A stretch of DNA of 64,000 bases from Actinomadura montaniterrae (lineage in GTDB: Bacteria; Actinomycetota; Actinomycetes; Streptosporangiales; Streptosporangiaceae). A program made the position numbers and the translations under genes. The notes beneath the pieces were generated by a model, which was given only the letters and a program-made list of their open reading frames with translations, ran no database searches and had not been told where the DNA came from. Location: positions 1-64,000 of the forward strand of contig NZ_WBMR01000011.1 in NCBI RefSeq assembly GCF_008923365.1. The letters run 5' to 3'. This document shows positions 1-10,452 of the stretch, one piece after another (the stretch's first letter is position 1; each line of letters begins with the position of its first letter).

Positions 1-199
1 CCTGTGCGGGCATGCCGGCGCCCGGGCCGTGGTGCGGGAGGCCGTCCGGCGCGGTGGCGCCGGGAGCCTGCGGCGCGGCCGGCGACGGCGGCGGCGTGGC
101 GGGTGCGGTCCGGGGCGGGCCGCCGGCGACGAGGACGTCGTCCGGTGCGGGCCGGGCAGGTTCGGACTCCGGAGAAGGGTCGTCCTGATCAGCGCTCAC
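1..199 (-). CDS. Partial proline-rich protein (N-terminus only)
   Basis: A frame opens on the minus strand with GTG at 199-197 and runs off the left edge without a stop. The visible 66 residues start VSADQDDPSPESEPARPAP and are rich in Pro, Ala and Asp, like the disordered cytoplasmic head of many actinobacterial membrane proteins. No domain is visible. I see no clear Shine-Dalgarno sequence, and an ATG at 206 leads to an early stop. It lies about 120 bases downstream of another minus-strand proline-rich protein, so the two may be co-transcribed. The start is a guess. Confidence 0.45.
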   Translation of the reverse strand, partial: MSADQDDPSPESEPARPAPDDVLVAGGPPRTAPATPPPSPAAPQAPGATAPDGLPHHGPGAGMPAQ

Positions 200-316
200 A
201 AGCCATAAGGATGCCCGACGATGCGAGCGGCCGGACCGGAAACCGTGCATCGCCGGGCATAACACCACATCGGCCAGGGCGGCCGGCCTCCGCGCCGCCC
301 GCCCCGACCTGCGGGC

Positions 317-1645
317 TCACTCGCTGTCGAGCCCGCTCTGCAGCGAGGCGACCTCCGACGGAGTGGCGCCGATCACCTTGTACTGCGCGTGCTTGTAGAA
401 GGTGCCGCCGGTGGACTTGGCCCAGCTCTGCCACGCCGCGGTCGCGATCCGGCAGCTCGCCCACACCGAGCTCGAGTCGTTCATCGTGATGGTGTCGGTG
501 CAGTTGCCGAGGTCCTTGCCGGTCAGCGTGCCGGCGGTGATGTTGAACCGGACGTCGACCGTCACCGGGGTGGACGCCCCGTACGGCGGGCGGATCTTGG
601 CCTCGACCGTGCAGCCGGAGTTGCTGTTGCAGCCGCCCTTCTTCCACTCGTCGACCGACGGGCGCGCCGACGCGTCGAACGAGTTCTTCAGGTCGCCCAT
701 GCTGGTCCGCATGGTGGAGATGACCGTGGACGCCTCGGACGAGGACTTCGGCGTCACGTCCAGCGCCACCCGCGGCGTCGTCGCCTCGTAGCGCAGCAGC
801 TGCGCGTCGTCGGCGTCGGTGATGTAGAGCGTCGAGGTGAAGGTGGTGAACTTCAGCGCCTTCTTGCCGGCCCAGGTCGTCTTCAGCGGCTTGACCTTGG
901 CGGTCGCGGCGGCGCGCAGCTTGGCCGCGAGCGCGGTCGGCGACAGCTCCTGCTTGAAGTCGATGTCGAGCTTGTCGGCGCTCAGCCGGCCCCACTGCTG
1001 CCCGCTGCCGAGGTAGTACGGCGTGCCCTCGGTGCTCTCGATCTGGTCGCGCCAGTACGAGGCGTCGGCCTTCAGGAACAGCTTGCCGTCGGCCGACAGC
1101 AGCGTGACGCTGTCGCTGTTCCAGGTGACCGGGCCGGTCGCGCGGCCGCCCTTGGTCACGTCGAGCTGGCCCTCGATGTTGTCGGCGCCGCCGCCGAAGT
1201 CGCCCTTCAGCCCGACGACGCGCTCGGCGGCCATGGAGTCGGCCGCGGCCTTCAGCTTCTCCTCGGGCGACTTGCCGCCGCCGTTGGCCGCCACCACGAA
1301 CACGACGACGCCGATGAGGAGGATCACCACGACCGCGCCGCCGACGAGCGCCGCGATCAGCGGGCCGCTGCTGCGCTTGGGCGGCGGCATGCCGGGACCC
1401 ATCGGCCCGGTGGGGCCGGGGGGCGGCGGGAAGAACGGCGGCGGCGTGCCGGGGCCGCCGGGACCGCCATACCCGCCGGGCGGCGGCGCGCCGGGACCGC
1501 CCGGAGCGCCCGGAATGCCCTGGCCACCCGGGTAGCCGGGGCCGCCCGGACCAGGGGAAGCGCCGGGCCCCGCAGGCGGCGGCGGAGGCGGCCAGGAGGC
1601 ACCACCCGGGTTCTCCCAGCCCGGGTTCGGCGGAGGGTTGCTCAT
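317..1645 (-). CDS. Proline/glycine-rich single-pass membrane protein with extracytoplasmic domain
   Basis: 442 residues from the ATG at 1645 (MSNPPPNPGWENPGG). Residues 1-90 are a low-complexity Pro/Gly head. Residues 94-119 form one strongly hydrophobic segment (LIAALVGGAVVVILLIGVVV). About 320 residues follow that would lie outside the membrane, with Ser/Thr/Asp-rich beta-type composition and four Cys near the end that could form disulphides. This head-TM-sensor layout is common in actinobacteria, and I do not recognise the outer domain. An in-frame start 58 codons upstream exists, but the MSNPPP start matches how such proteins usually begin. Function unknown. Confidence 0.75.
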   Translation of the reverse strand: MSNPPPNPGWENPGGASWPPPPPPAGPGASPGPGGPGYPGGQGIPGAPGGPGAPPPGGYGGPGGPGTPPPFFPPPPGPTGPMGPGMPPPKRSSGPLIAALVGGAVVVILLIGVVVFVVAANGGGKSPEEKLKAAADSMAAERVVGLKGDFGGGADNIEGQLDVTKGGRATGPVTWNSDSVTLLSADGKLFLKADASYWRDQIESTEGTPYYLGSGQQWGRLSADKLDIDFKQELSPTALAAKLRAAATAKVKPLKTTWAGKKALKFTTFTSTLYITDADDAQLLRYEATTPRVALDVTPKSSSEASTVISTMRTSMGDLKNSFDASARPSVDEWKKGGCNSNSGCTVEAKIRPPYGASTPVTVDVRFNITAGTLTGKDLGNCTDTITMNDSSSVWASCRIATAAWQSWAKSTGGTFYKHAQYKVIGATPSEVASLQSGLDSE

Positions 1646-1797
1646 CCGGTCACGTCCTTCCAGGTCAACTGACCCCAATGCATTCCCTAGTGTGCAGCAA
1701 AACGATGGCATTGTGATCCACCGAGGTGGAGGTACGACGCCACACTCCGCACGCCCCTTTCGGGGATACTTGCTTGGACGCGGACGGGAGGGTGGCG

Positions 1798-2169
1798 GTG
1801 CATAACTATTTCGACTCATATGTCGCGCTTGCCGCGCTGGTGATCGCCGGCGGCGGCATCGTCGGCGGCGGCCTCGCCGCGAACCGGATGCTCCGTCCGC
1901 ACCGCCCGACTGTGGAGAAGCTCACCACCTACGAGTGCGGCGTCGACCCGGTCGGCGACGGCTGGGCGCACTCCTACATCCGCTACTACGTCTTCGCCTA
2001 CCTGTACGTCGTCTTCGCGGTGGACGCCGTGTTCCTCTTCCCCTGGGCGACGGTCTTCTCCGCCCCCGGCTACGGCGCCACCACGCTCGGCGAGATGTTC
2101 GTCTTCCTGGGCTTCCTCGCCGTCGGGCTCCTCTACGCGGGCCGCAAGGGCGTCCTGTCCTGGCTCTGA
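1798..2169 (+). CDS. nuoA: NADH-quinone oxidoreductase subunit A
   Basis: A 123-residue membrane subunit of the complex I type proton pump. Three hydrophobic segments are visible, with the family motif YECGVDPVGDGW between the first and second. That loop carries the conserved Cys that contacts NuoH and the quinone channel. I chose GTG at 1798 because GGGAGG at 1786-1791 sits six bases upstream and the length then matches the family (about 120 residues). It is the first gene of a + strand run in the order A-B-C-H-I-J-K-L-M-N, broken only by two minus-strand genes between H and I. Confidence 0.93.
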   Translation: MHNYFDSYVALAALVIAGGGIVGGGLAANRMLRPHRPTVEKLTTYECGVDPVGDGWAHSYIRYYVFAYLYVVFAVDAVFLFPWATVFSAPGYGATTLGEMFVFLGFLAVGLLYAGRKGVLSWL

Positions 2170-2275
2170 GCCGCCGGCCGTGCCCTCTCTGAACCTCCGG
2201 CCGTGCCCGCTCTGAGCCGGCGGCTCGGCGCCCGAGGCCTCCGGCAGGGCCCGTCCGGGCTGTAACAATGCATGC

Positions 2276-3349
2276 GTGGGCACCATCGATCTCCCGCCGC
2301 CGAGCGTCGGACCGCTGTCGCGGCTCGCCCCCAAGCCGGTCAAGTTCGTGCTCAACTGGGGCCGCCGCTACTCGCTGTGGGTCTTCAACTTCGGCCTGGC
2401 CTGCTGCGCGATCGAGTTCATCGCCACCTCGATGAGCAGGCACGACTTCATCCGGCTCGGCGTCATCCCGTTCGCGCCCGGCCCCCGCCAGGCCGACCTG
2501 ATGGTCGTGTCCGGCACCGTCAGCGACAAGATGGCGCCCGCCGTCCGCCGGCTGTACGAGCAGATGCCCGAGCCGAAGTACGTGATCTCGTTCGGCGCCT
2601 GCTCCAACTGCGGCGGCCCGTACTGGGACTCTTACTGCGTCACCAAGGGCGTCGACCAGATCATCCCGGTGGACGTGTACGTGCCGGGCTGCCCGCCGCG
2701 CCCCGAGGCGCTGCTGCAGGGCATCGTCCACCTCCAGGAGAAGATCGCCGCCGAGTCGCTCGGCGACCGCTACGACGGCGGCGACCCGATGAGCCCGCCG
2801 CCCGCGCCGCGGCCGTTCTCGGCCACCGTCCTGCGCCGCCCCCTCCAGCCGCCGCCCGCCGAGCCCCCCGCGCCGGAAGAGCCATCCGCGTCCGAAGAGC
2901 CATCTGCGCCGGACGAGCCGTCCGCTTCGGATACGACGCGTCCCGTTCCGCCGCCGGTCGACGCGCCCGCGCCCGCGCCGGACGCCGAACCGCGGGCCGC
3001 CGACGAGACACGCCCGCTTCCGCCCGCCGAGCCGCCGACCGTCCCGGCGCCCGAGACCGAGGCCGCGGCGGTGCGTCCGGACGACGAGACGCGCCCCGTA
3101 CCGCCCGTCGAACCGCAAGTCGATGCGCCGCCCGCCGAGGGCGACACCAGGCCGCTGCCCGCCGCCGAACCGGAACCGGAACCGGAGCCCGGCATGGCCC
3201 GGCCCGACGACGAGACGCGGCCGATCCCGGCCACCGAGCACGAGCCCGCCGCCGAACCGCAGCGGCGGCGCCGGGACGAGCACGACCCGTCGATCATCCC
3301 GGGGCTCGCCGACGACGGGAACGACGACGAGATCGGGCGGGACCGGTGA
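2276..3349 (+). CDS. nuoB: NADH-quinone oxidoreductase subunit B with a long disordered C-terminal tail
   Basis: 357 residues. The first 165 or so are a normal NuoB, which holds the terminal 4Fe-4S cluster N2 that passes electrons to quinone. Its four cysteine ligands are C43 and C44 (LACCAIEF), C109 (FGACSNCGG) and C139 ([10 protein letters not shown]). From about residue 170 a tail of nearly 190 residues follows, rich in Pro, Glu, Ala and Asp, with five copies of a (D/T)TRPxP or DETRPxP unit coded between about 2928 and 3231. Typical NuoB proteins end near 160-220 residues. The start is GTG with no Shine-Dalgarno. The stop overlaps the nuoC start (GTGA). Confidence 0.93.
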   Translation: MGTIDLPPPSVGPLSRLAPKPVKFVLNWGRRYSLWVFNFGLACCAIEFIATSMSRHDFIRLGVIPFAPGPRQADLMVVSGTVSDKMAPAVRRLYEQMPEPKYVISFGACSNCGGPYWDSYCVTKGVDQIIPVDVYVPGCPPRPEALLQGIVHLQEKIAAESLGDRYDGGDPMSPPPAPRPFSATVLRRPLQPPPAEPPAPEEPSASEEPSAPDEPSASDTTRPVPPPVDAPAPAPDAEPRAADETRPLPPAEPPTVPAPETEAAAVRPDDETRPVPPVEPQVDAPPAEGDTRPLPAAEPEPEPEPGMARPDDETRPIPATEHEPAAEPQRRRRDEHDPSIIPGLADDGNDDEIGRDR

Positions 3350-3996
3350 GCGCCCCCGCGGAGCTCGCCGCCGCCTGGACGGACCGGTTCGGCGACGGCG
3401 TGACGACCGAGGAGACCGCCGGCGGGCTGTCCGTCGGCGTGCCGGCCGACCGCTGGGTGGAGGCGCTCACCTTCGCCCGCGACGACCTGGCCTGCGGTTT
3501 CTTCGACTGGCTGACCGGCGTGGACGAGCTCGACGAGGGGTTCGCCGTCGTCGTCCACGTCTACTCGCTGGAGCGGCGCCACCACCTCCTCGTCCGGACG
3601 CGGGTGCCGCGGGACGCGCCGTCGCTGCCGACCGCGACCGGCGTCTTCCGGGGCGCGGCGTGGCACGAGCGGGAGACGGCCGAGATGTTCGGCATCGGGT
3701 TCGAGGGGCACCCGAACCTCGTCCCGCTGCTGCTGCCGGACGGGTTCGAGGGGCATCCGCTGCGCAAGGACTTCGTGCTGGCGGCGCGGGTCGCGAAGCC
3801 GTGGCCGGGCGCGAAGGAGCCCGGCGAGTCCGGGCACGGCGCGCCGAGCCGCCGCCGCGTCCGCCCGCCCGGCGTGCCCGACGAGGGCCCGTGGGCGGAG
3901 GTGGCCGAGCGCCGCCGGACCGCGGGCCGCCCGCCGCAGGAGCCGGACGAGCCGGACGCGCGGCGCCCGCCGCGGGAGCGGGGCCCGGATGCTTGA
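3346..3996 (+). CDS. nuoC: NADH-quinone oxidoreductase subunit C (30 kDa subunit)
   Basis: 216 residues starting at a GTG that overlaps the nuoB stop by four bases. NuoC is a peripheral-arm subunit that packs against NuoB and NuoD. The 30-kDa subunit signature is present as [12 protein letters not shown] followed by HPLRKDF. The last 50 residues are a charged Arg/Pro/Glu extension that looks disordered. It is not a NuoCD fusion: it stops eight bases into nuoH, and no NuoD-like sequence follows. The partner that normally binds NuoC must come from elsewhere or be absent. Confidence 0.9.
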   Translation: MSAPAELAAAWTDRFGDGVTTEETAGGLSVGVPADRWVEALTFARDDLACGFFDWLTGVDELDEGFAVVVHVYSLERRHHLLVRTRVPRDAPSLPTATGVFRGAAWHERETAEMFGIGFEGHPNLVPLLLPDGFEGHPLRKDFVLAARVAKPWPGAKEPGESGHGAPSRRRVRPPGVPDEGPWAEVAERRRTAGRPPQEPDEPDARRPPRERGPDA

Positions 3997-4945
3997 GATC
4001 ATCGGGAAGCTGGTGCTGGTCGCGGCGGCGTTCGCGCTGCTGCCGCTGCTGGTCGGGCAGGCCGAGCACAAGGTGATGGCGCACATGCAGGGCCGCCTCG
4101 GCCCCATGTACGCGGGCGGTTTCCACGGCTGGGCGCAGCTCGTCGCGGACGGCGTGAAGTTCGCGCAGAAGGAGGACGTGGTCCCGCGCGACGCCGACCG
4201 GTGGGTGTTCAAGCTGGCGCCGGGCGTCGCGCTCGTCCCGTACCTGCTGGTGCTGATCGTGGTGCCGGTCGGGCCGGGCGGGCAGGTCGCGCTGGACCTC
4301 GGCGTCGGGGTGTTCTTCGCGCTCGCGGTGATGGGCATCGGCGTGATCGGCGCGATCATGGCGGGCTGGGCGAGCGCGAACAAGTACGCGCTGCTCGGCG
4401 GGATCCGGGTCGCCGCGCAACTGATGTCCTACGAGCTGCCGATGGTGTTCGCGGCGTCGTCGGTGGCGATGGCGGCGGGCACGCTGTCGCTGCAGGGCAT
4501 CGTCGGCGAATGGCGCTGGTGGTGGCTGCCGTGGCAGGCGATCGGCGCGGTGGTGTTCTTCGTCGCGGGCCTCGCCGAGCTGCGCCGCCCGCCGTTCGAC
4601 ATGCCGGTCGCCGACTCGGAGATCATCTTCGGCCCGTACACCGAGTACGGCGGGCTGCGGTTCGCGCTGTTCATCCTGGCGGAGTACGCCGGGATCGTGG
4701 TGCTGTGCGCGCTGACGGCCGTGCTGTTCCTCGGCGGCTGGAAGGGCCCGTTCCTGGACACCGAGCTGGGCTGGCTCTGGACGCTGCTCAAGGTCGCCGT
4801 GCTGGCGTTCTGCGTGATCTGGCTGAGGGTCAGCTACCCGCGCATGCGCGAGGACCAGCTGCAGAAACTCGCGTGGGCGTGGCTCGTGCCGCTGTCGCTG
4901 GCGCAGCTCGCGCTGACCGGCGTCCTCAAGGTCGCCTTCGCCTGA
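3989..4945 (+). CDS. nuoH: NADH-quinone oxidoreductase subunit H
   Basis: 318 residues with about eight membrane segments. NuoH joins the membrane arm to the peripheral arm and forms much of the quinone channel. The family loop is present at residues 197-211 as [15 protein letters not shown], where most NuoH proteins have E-x-N-R-x-PFD-x-x-E-A-E. The Asn is Arg and the second Glu is Val here, so the quinone-loop chemistry may differ from housekeeping complex I. The ATG overlaps the nuoC end by eight bases. The + strand run is then interrupted by two minus-strand genes before nuoI. Confidence 0.92.
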   Translation: MLEIIGKLVLVAAAFALLPLLVGQAEHKVMAHMQGRLGPMYAGGFHGWAQLVADGVKFAQKEDVVPRDADRWVFKLAPGVALVPYLLVLIVVPVGPGGQVALDLGVGVFFALAVMGIGVIGAIMAGWASANKYALLGGIRVAAQLMSYELPMVFAASSVAMAAGTLSLQGIVGEWRWWWLPWQAIGAVVFFVAGLAELRRPPFDMPVADSEIIFGPYTEYGGLRFALFILAEYAGIVVLCALTAVLFLGGWKGPFLDTELGWLWTLLKVAVLAFCVIWLRVSYPRMREDQLQKLAWAWLVPLSLAQLALTGVLKVAFA

Positions 4946-4994
4946 CCTCCGTTCTCCGTCCGGGAACCGTCGGGTCACCCGCCCGCGCCGGCCG

Positions 4995-5750
4995 TCAGCC
5001 GTCGCCGTTCTCCAGGTCGTTCGCCCCGATATGGAGGGGCTCGACCCACTCCTCGCCCCAGTCGTCGAGGTAGGTGTGGTCCTCCATGAGGTCGTCGGAA
5101 GCCCAGCGGACGCGCACCCGTCCGGCCCGCAGCACCGGCTCCCGGAGGGGCGGCGCCGCGGCGGCGACGGCGTCCCAGTCGAGGTCGAGCCGCTCGACCG
5201 CCACCCCGCCGTGGGACGCCGGCGCCTTCCCCGCCTCGGCGTCCTCCAGGATCCGGTCGAGGCGCGAGCCCGCGTCGGCGTCCCCGGCCTCGCTCCGTTC
5301 GTGCAGGTCGAGGACGTGCGCCAGCAGTGGCAGCGCGCGGGCCTCGTCGAAGTCGTAGGGGTCCATGACCCGGTCGAGGACGTCCCACAGGTCGTCGTCC
5401 CGCCGCTGCGCGGCGATGGTCTCCGCAAGCGCCTCGTCGCACCGCGCGTCGCCCGTCCGCAGGTAAGGGCGCAGGTCGACGCCCTCGACGATCACGCCCT
5501 CCTGGACGACCCACAGGTGCAGGAGCGCGCCGCACCGCATCACGAGGTTGGAGTCGGCGCCGCGGCCGTCGTAGTGGCCGGCGAAGGCGGCGGCGAGGTC
5601 GGCGACGGACGTGCCGACGAAGATGTCGCCCTGGGGGGCGCCTCCGGAGCCCATCGAGAACTCCAACAGGCAGCAGCTGTGGGCCGCGCCCTCTTCCTCC
5701 TGGTCGAGGTCGTCGAGGTCGTCGGGTGCGGCGGGGGCGGGATCGGGCAC
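4995..5750 (-). CDS. Hypothetical acidic protein inserted in the nuo operon
   Basis: 251 residues, strongly acidic (opening [12 protein letters not shown] and ending LENGDG), with no membrane segment or signal peptide. I recognise no domain. The protein looks soluble and globular, with several Trp-containing acidic stretches such as [16 protein letters not shown]. It lies on the minus strand between nuoH and nuoI and is read in the same direction as the helix-hairpin-helix gene upstream of it. The start is an ATG at 5750. It may be unrelated to respiration and have entered the operon by insertion or inversion. Confidence 0.7.
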   Translation of the reverse strand: MPDPAPAAPDDLDDLDQEEEGAAHSCCLLEFSMGSGGAPQGDIFVGTSVADLAAAFAGHYDGRGADSNLVMRCGALLHLWVVQEGVIVEGVDLRPYLRTGDARCDEALAETIAAQRRDDDLWDVLDRVMDPYDFDEARALPLLAHVLDLHERSEAGDADAGSRLDRILEDAEAGKAPASHGGVAVERLDLDWDAVAAAAPPLREPVLRAGRVRVRWASDDLMEDHTYLDDWGEEWVEPLHIGANDLENGDG

Positions 5751-5829
5751 GGTGGCCTCCGGAGGCGGGGAGCGGCAGCCGTCCCTTTCTAGCGCACCGG
5801 GCCGACAGCGGATCGGGATCGGCGGAAGA

Positions 5830-6894
5830 TCAGGGAAGGAAGATCGTGTACTCGGAGAGCTGCGGCATGATCGCGGGCGGCAGATCGCAGTCCACGGCCA
5901 TCTCCTCGACGGACACGAACGTGCCGTGCTCGTCCCGGTGCGCGACGACCCGCTCGGCCAGCTCCTCCGTCATCCCCGGCAGCGCCGCGATGATCTCCAC
6001 CGGGGCGTGGTTGGCGTCGACGAGGCCGCCGTCGTCGTAGGCGCGCGGGACGTCGGGGCGGCCGATTCGCAGCTCGTGCGCGAGGGCCGGGTCGTCGGCC
6101 GCGATCGCGCGGGCGTCGGCGCGCAGGTTCCGCCGGTACTTGGCGTACTCGACGGCGTTCTCGTTGTTGTGGCTGCGCGGGACCTCGCGGGGGTACACCT
6201 GACGCCGGACGGCGAACGCGTGCGCCGTGCCCGCGGGCCACAGCGTCAGCAGCAGGATCGTGCCGAGCGCGATCAGCAGGATGTTCCCGCTGCTCAGCGC
6301 GGCGAGCACCGTCACCAGGCCGACCCCGTAGCCGGCCGCGGCGGCCCCGTGGTTCCACGAGCCGCGCTTGACGGCGGCGTAGAGGAACGTCACGGGCGTC
6401 GCGAACCCGAGCGTGAGGAACGGCATGATCGCCCACAGCACGCCGTTCGGCTCCGCGGGCGGCGGCGGGAGCGGCGGCACGGGACGCAGCGGCGGCAGCG
6501 GATACCCCCCGGAACCCCAGGTCGGGGACGCGTCCGGCCGTCCTGGCGGCGGGACGGGACGCGCCGGCGGGACGGGACGCGCTGGCGGCACCGGACGCGG
6601 CACGGAAGGCGGGCGGGGCGCGGAAGGCGGTCGGGGTGCGGAGGGAGACGGCGGCGCGGCCGGATGGGGCGGGACGGCGGCCGGGCGCGGCGGAACGGGC
6701 GGACGCGGCGGCAGCGAGGAGCCGCGCGGCGGCGTGAAACCGTCCGGCTTGGTGGTGCGATGGACCGGCATACCGCCCGGCGGCGTCCCCTGTACGGGCG
6801 TCCCGCCCGGCGGTGTGGCGCCCGAAGGCGTGGAGGACTGCGGGCGGGCGTGGTCGGCTCCGTGGTCGTACTGTCCGTCCGCATGGTGGCTCAC
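5830..6894 (-). CDS. Proline-rich two-TM membrane protein with C-terminal helix-hairpin-helix
   Basis: 354 residues from GTG at 6894, chosen because AAGGAGG lies at 6899-6905 just upstream. Residues 1-150 are a Pro-rich cytoplasmic head. Two or three hydrophobic segments follow (around [18 protein letters not shown] and [15 protein letters not shown]). The C-terminus has a ComEA-like helix-hairpin-helix: [18 protein letters not shown] then [15 protein letters not shown]. In ComEA the module binds DNA, but it also occurs as a generic repeat in actinobacterial membrane proteins, so DNA binding is not proven. The gene points away from nuoI, so the 108 bases between them should hold promoters for both. 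Confidence 0.75.
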   Translation of the reverse strand: MSHHADGQYDHGADHARPQSSTPSGATPPGGTPVQGTPPGGMPVHRTTKPDGFTPPRGSSLPPRPPVPPRPAAVPPHPAAPPSPSAPRPPSAPRPPSVPRPVPPARPVPPARPVPPPGRPDASPTWGSGGYPLPPLRPVPPLPPPPAEPNGVLWAIMPFLTLGFATPVTFLYAAVKRGSWNHGAAAAGYGVGLVTVLAALSSGNILLIALGTILLLTLWPAGTAHAFAVRRQVYPREVPRSHNNENAVEYAKYRRNLRADARAIAADDPALAHELRIGRPDVPRAYDDGGLVDANHAPVEIIAALPGMTEELAERVVAHRDEHGTFVSVEEMAVDCDLPPAIMPQLSEYTIFLP

Positions 6895-7002
6895 ATGTCC
6901 TCCTTGCCCGCAGGCGTACAGGAGCGCGGGCCGCGGGTGCCCGCGTATCGTCCGACGAACGCCGAACCCGCCGCGTTCCACCGCGGCGTTTCGTACGCAA
7001 TC

Positions 7003-7563
7003 ATGTTGCGCGTGGGACGGTTGCCAGGAGGTGGGCTGGCCAAGGGGCTGGCCGTCACGTTGCGGACTATGACGCGGCGCTCCATCACGCGTCAATACCC
7101 CGAGGTGCAGCCCGATCTGCCCCCGCGCAGCCGGGGGGTGATCGCGCTCTTCGAGGAGAACTGCACCGTGTGCATGCTCTGCGCGCGCGAGTGTCCCGAC
7201 TGGTGCATCTACATCGACTCGCACAAGGAGACCGTCCCCGCCGAGGGCGGGGGGCGGCCCCGCGTCCACAACGTCCTCGACCGGTTCGCGATCGACTTCG
7301 CCCTCTGCATGTACTGCGGGATCTGCATCGAGGTGTGCCCGTTCGACGCGCTGTTCTGGTCGCCGGAGTTCGAGTACTCCGAGTACGACATCGCGGAGCT
7401 GACCCACGAGAAGGAGCGGCTGCGGGAGTGGATGTGGACGGTCCCGCCGCCGCAGGCCCACGACCCGGCGGCCGAGCCGCCGAAGGAGGTCGCGGCGGCG
7501 GAGAAGGCGGCGGCGCGGGCCGCGCGGCGCCCGCCGCCCGACCGTCCGGGAGGCGGGCCGTGA
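7003..7563 (+). CDS. nuoI: NADH-quinone oxidoreductase subunit I (two 4Fe-4S)
   Basis: 186 residues. NuoI carries clusters N6a and N6b and passes electrons to NuoB. Two ferredoxin motifs are complete: C54, C57, C60, C64 ([15 protein letters not shown]) and C102, C105, C108, C112 ([15 protein letters not shown]). The N-terminal stretch [13 protein letters not shown] is the amphipathic part that contacts NuoH. A charged Ala/Glu/Lys tail follows residue 145. The ATG at 7003 is preferred, although no Shine-Dalgarno precedes it and GTG at 7012 is also possible. It restarts the operon after the two minus-strand genes and overlaps nuoJ by four bases. Confidence 0.92.
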   Translation: MLRVGRLPGGGLAKGLAVTLRTMTRRSITRQYPEVQPDLPPRSRGVIALFEENCTVCMLCARECPDWCIYIDSHKETVPAEGGGRPRVHNVLDRFAIDFALCMYCGICIEVCPFDALFWSPEFEYSEYDIAELTHEKERLREWMWTVPPPQAHDPAAEPPKEVAAAEKAAARAARRPPPDRPGGGP

Positions 7564-8093
7564 GCGGCCAGGAGATCGTCTTCACGCTGCTCGGGGTGGT
7601 GGCCGTCGGCGCCGGGATCATGGTGGTGACGACGCGGCGGCTCGTCCACGCGGCGCTGTGGCTGGTGCTGTCGTTCGGCGCGCTCGCGGGCGGCTACCTG
7701 GTGCTGACCGCGGAGTTCGTCGCGTGGGTGCAGGTGCTGATCTACGTCGGCGCGGTCGTCGTGCTGCTGCTGTTCGGGATCATGCTGACCCGCGCGCCGA
7801 TCGGCGACTCCGCCGACCTCGACTCCGGCAACCGGTGGGCCGCCGCGGCGGTCGCCGTCGCCACCGCCGCGCTCCTGGTCACCGTCATGGTCATGGGGTT
7901 CCGGGACGAGAGGATGCCGCTGCGCGCGGGCGGCGGGTCGGCGAGCGAGCTCGGCGCGAGCGTGTTCCGCACGTGGGTGCTGCCGTTCGAGGTGCTGTCG
8001 GTGCTGCTGCTGGCCTCGCTGGTCGGCGCGATCGTCCTGTCCCGCACCGACATAGGCCCCCGGCTCCCCGGCAGGCGGAAGGGACGCGGCTGA
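7560..8093 (+). CDS. nuoJ: NADH-quinone oxidoreductase subunit J
   Basis: 177 residues with five predicted membrane helices. NuoJ lies next to NuoK and NuoH and its third helix takes part in proton-channel switching. The stretch [22 protein letters not shown] contains the conserved Tyr-Val-Gly-Ala of that helix. The start GTG sits in the GTGA overlap with nuoI. The stop shares TGATG with nuoK, so translation of J and K is probably coupled. Confidence 0.92.
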   Translation: MSGQEIVFTLLGVVAVGAGIMVVTTRRLVHAALWLVLSFGALAGGYLVLTAEFVAWVQVLIYVGAVVVLLLFGIMLTRAPIGDSADLDSGNRWAAAAVAVATAALLVTVMVMGFRDERMPLRAGGGSASELGASVFRTWVLPFEVLSVLLLASLVGAIVLSRTDIGPRLPGRRKGRG

Positions 8094-8479
8094 TGCATCT
8101 GGCCTACCCGACCGTCGTCGCGGCGCTGCTGTTCTCCGTCGGCGTCTACGGGGTGCTCGCGCGGCGCAACGCCATCCTCGTCCTGATGTCGGTCGAGCTG
8201 ATGCTGAACGCGGTGAACCTGAACCTCGTCACGTTCGACATGCGGTTCCGCGACCGGCTGCACGGCGGGCAGGTGCTCACCCTGTTCACGATCGTGATCG
8301 CGGCGGCGGAGGTCGGGCTCGGCCTCGCGATCGTCCTGCTGGTGTACCGGAACCGGCGGATGGTCGACGTCGACCGGCTCCGGGAGCTGGCCGAATCCGA
8401 CGACGCGCCGGACGAGGAGACCGGGTCCGAACCCGGCACCGAGCCCGGCGCCGAGCCGGTCGAGGAGGCGGCGCCGTGA
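8093..8479 (+). CDS. nuoK: NADH-quinone oxidoreductase subunit K with acidic tail
   Basis: 128 residues. Three membrane helices with the two buried glutamates used in proton transfer: E35 ([13 protein letters not shown]) and E73 ([14 protein letters not shown]). The usual NuoK is about 100 residues. Here the last 30 residues form an acidic Glu/Pro/Gly tail ([20 protein letters not shown]) of low complexity. The start is ATG in TGATG after nuoJ, and the end overlaps nuoL by four bases (GTGA). Confidence 0.93.
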   Translation: MHLAYPTVVAALLFSVGVYGVLARRNAILVLMSVELMLNAVNLNLVTFDMRFRDRLHGGQVLTLFTIVIAAAEVGLGLAIVLLVYRNRRMVDVDRLRELAESDDAPDEETGSEPGTEPGAEPVEEAAP

Positions 8480-10452
8480 TCTGGCTCGCGTCCCTGGCGA
8501 TCCTGCTGCCGTTCCTCGCCGCGTTCGGCGGGATGCTGGGCGGCCCCGCGCTCGGGCGGCTGCTCGGGCGGCTGCTCGGCGGACGGTCGGCGCGGCGCGA
8601 CGGCCCCGCGCTGATCGCCTGCGCGCCGGTCGCCGTCTCGCTGGTCCTGGCGGCGGTCGTCGCGTTCGTCGTCTGGCAGGACCCCGGCGAGCGGACGGGC
8701 ACGCTGACGGTGATCGACACCGGGTCCGTGCCGATCCGGGTCGGGCTGCAGGTGGACGGCCTGTCCGCGGTCGTCGCGCTGATGGTCTGCTGCGTCGCGC
8801 TCGCCGTCCAGGTGTACTCGGTCGCCTACATGGACGGCGACCGGCGCTACTCGTCGTACGCCGCGTTCATCTCGCTGTTCACCGCCGCGATGCTGCTCGT
8901 GGTGTTCGCCGGCGACCTCCTCGTCCTGTACGCCGGCTGGGAGGTCATGGGCATCTGCTCGTACTTCCTGATCGGCCACCACTGGGAGGAGCGGGCGAAC
9001 TCCCGCGCGGCCGTCAAGGCGTTCCTGGTGACGCGGCTGGGCGACGTCGGGTTCCTCATCGGGATCATCGTGCTCGGGCTCGGCGCGCGGACGTTCGAGA
9101 TCCACGGCGTCCTGACCCGGGTCTGGACGATGCCGGACGCGACGCTCACCGCCGCCGCGCTGCTGCTGCTCGCCGGCGTCGCGGGCAAGAGCGCCCAGTT
9201 CCCGCTGCACACCTGGCTCCCGGACGCGATGGCGGGCCCCACGCCGATCAGCGCGCTGATCCACGCCGCGACGATGGTCGCGGCCGGCATGTACGTCGTC
9301 GCGCGGCTGTACGGGGCGTTCGCCGCCGCGCCGGGAGCGCTGGCCGTCCTCGGCGTCATCGCGGTGATCTCGATGGTCGGCGCGGCGCTCGCGGCCCTCG
9401 CCCAGGACGACCTGAAACGCGTCCTCGCCTACTCGACGATCAGCCAGCTCGCCGTGATGGGGGCCGCGCTCGCGGTCGGCGCGAAGTCCGCGGCGATCTT
9501 CCACCTGCTGACGCATGGGGCGTTCAAGGCGCTGTTGTTCCTCGCCGCCGGCTGCGTGATCGCGACCACCGGGTCCGCGCTGCTGGCGCACCACGGCGGG
9601 CTCCGGCGCGGCATGCCGGTCACGTTCTGGTCGATGACGGTGGGGTTCGCGGCGCTCGCGGGCGTCCCGCCGTTCAGCGGCTGGTTCAGCAAGGACTCCG
9701 TCATCGAGGCCGCCCAGCACGCCGCCCTGCACGGCGGCGAGACGACCAAGGCGGGCTGGTTCGCCTACGCCCCGCTGAACAGCGGTCCCGTGGCCGGTGA
9801 GGTCACCATGACCCATTCCTTCGGCCTCTACCAGGACCAGCCTCATTGGAGGACGCTGCCTTCCGGGGTGGCGTGGCTGGTCTACCTCGGGCTGCTGCTG
9901 ACGGTCGCGCTGACGGCGGCGTACGCGATGCGGGCCTGGCTGATGGCGTTCTTCGGGGAGCCGCGCGGGACGTACGAGATCCGCGAGCCGTCGAGGATCA
10001 TGTCGTGGACGGTCGCGGCGCTGGCCGTCCCGGCGGCGATCCTCGGGTTCTTCGGGCTGGGAGCGGGCGAGCTGCGGCCGCACATCGGCCCGGCGCTGCT
10101 CGGCATCGCGCTCCTGATCGTCGGCGGCGGCGCGGTGTTCCTGCTCTGGAACCGCGACCCGGCGTCCGACCCGTCGGGGGCCCTCGGGCCGGCGCGCAGG
10201 GTGTTGGCACGGGGCTTCTACGTGGACGAGCTGTACGCGATGGCGGTCGTCCGGCCCGTCCGGGCTCTCGCGCGCGGGGTCGTGCGGTTCGACCGGCGCG
10301 GCGTCGACGCGGCCGTCGTCGGGGCCGGGCGGGGCGCGCGGCGGCTCGGCGGGCTGCTGCGCATCCCGCAGAACGGCAACCCGCAGACGTACCTGACGGG
10401 CCTGCTCGCGGGCGTCGTCGTCATCACGGCCCTGGTGGTGATCTTCCGGTGA
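8476..10452 (+). CDS. nuoL: NADH-quinone oxidoreductase subunit L (antiporter-like)
   Basis: 658 residues with around 16 membrane helices, normal for NuoL. It is the distal proton pump of the membrane arm with the long lateral helix at its C-terminus. Conserved pumping motifs are visible: [20 protein letters not shown] with the channel Glu, and [20 protein letters not shown] with the lysine-containing helix following. The start is GTG with GAGGAGG a few bases upstream, overlapping nuoK. No frame disruption is seen. Confidence 0.95.
   Translation: MIWLASLAILLPFLAAFGGMLGGPALGRLLGRLLGGRSARRDGPALIACAPVAVSLVLAAVVAFVVWQDPGERTGTLTVIDTGSVPIRVGLQVDGLSAVVALMVCCVALAVQVYSVAYMDGDRRYSSYAAFISLFTAAMLLVVFAGDLLVLYAGWEVMGICSYFLIGHHWEERANSRAAVKAFLVTRLGDVGFLIGIIVLGLGARTFEIHGVLTRVWTMPDATLTAAALLLLAGVAGKSAQFPLHTWLPDAMAGPTPISALIHAATMVAAGMYVVARLYGAFAAAPGALAVLGVIAVISMVGAALAALAQDDLKRVLAYSTISQLAVMGAALAVGAKSAAIFHLLTHGAFKALLFLAAGCVIATTGSALLAHHGGLRRGMPVTFWSMTVGFAALAGVPPFSGWFSKDSVIEAAQHAALHGGETTKAGWFAYAPLNSGPVAGEVTMTHSFGLYQDQPHWRTLPSGVAWLVYLGLLLTVALTAAYAMRAWLMAFFGEPRGTYEIREPSRIMSWTVAALAVPAAILGFFGLGAGELRPHIGPALLGIALLIVGGGAVFLLWNRDPASDPSGALGPARRVLARGFYVDELYAMAVVRPVRALARGVVRFDRRGVDAAVVGAGRGARRLGGLLRIPQNGNPQTYLTGLLAGVVVITALVVIFR

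Noticed and set aside
3346..4000. NuoD hidden by a frameshift after nuoC
   Set aside because: Only eight bases of overlap separate nuoC and nuoH; there is no space for about 400 codons and no NuoD motif in other frames.
8146..10083. Long open frame of 645 codons on the minus strand across nuoK and nuoL
   Set aside because: It is antisense to well-conserved nuoK/nuoL; its product is an Arg/Asp/Gln-rich low-complexity chain, typical of a shadow frame in high-GC DNA.
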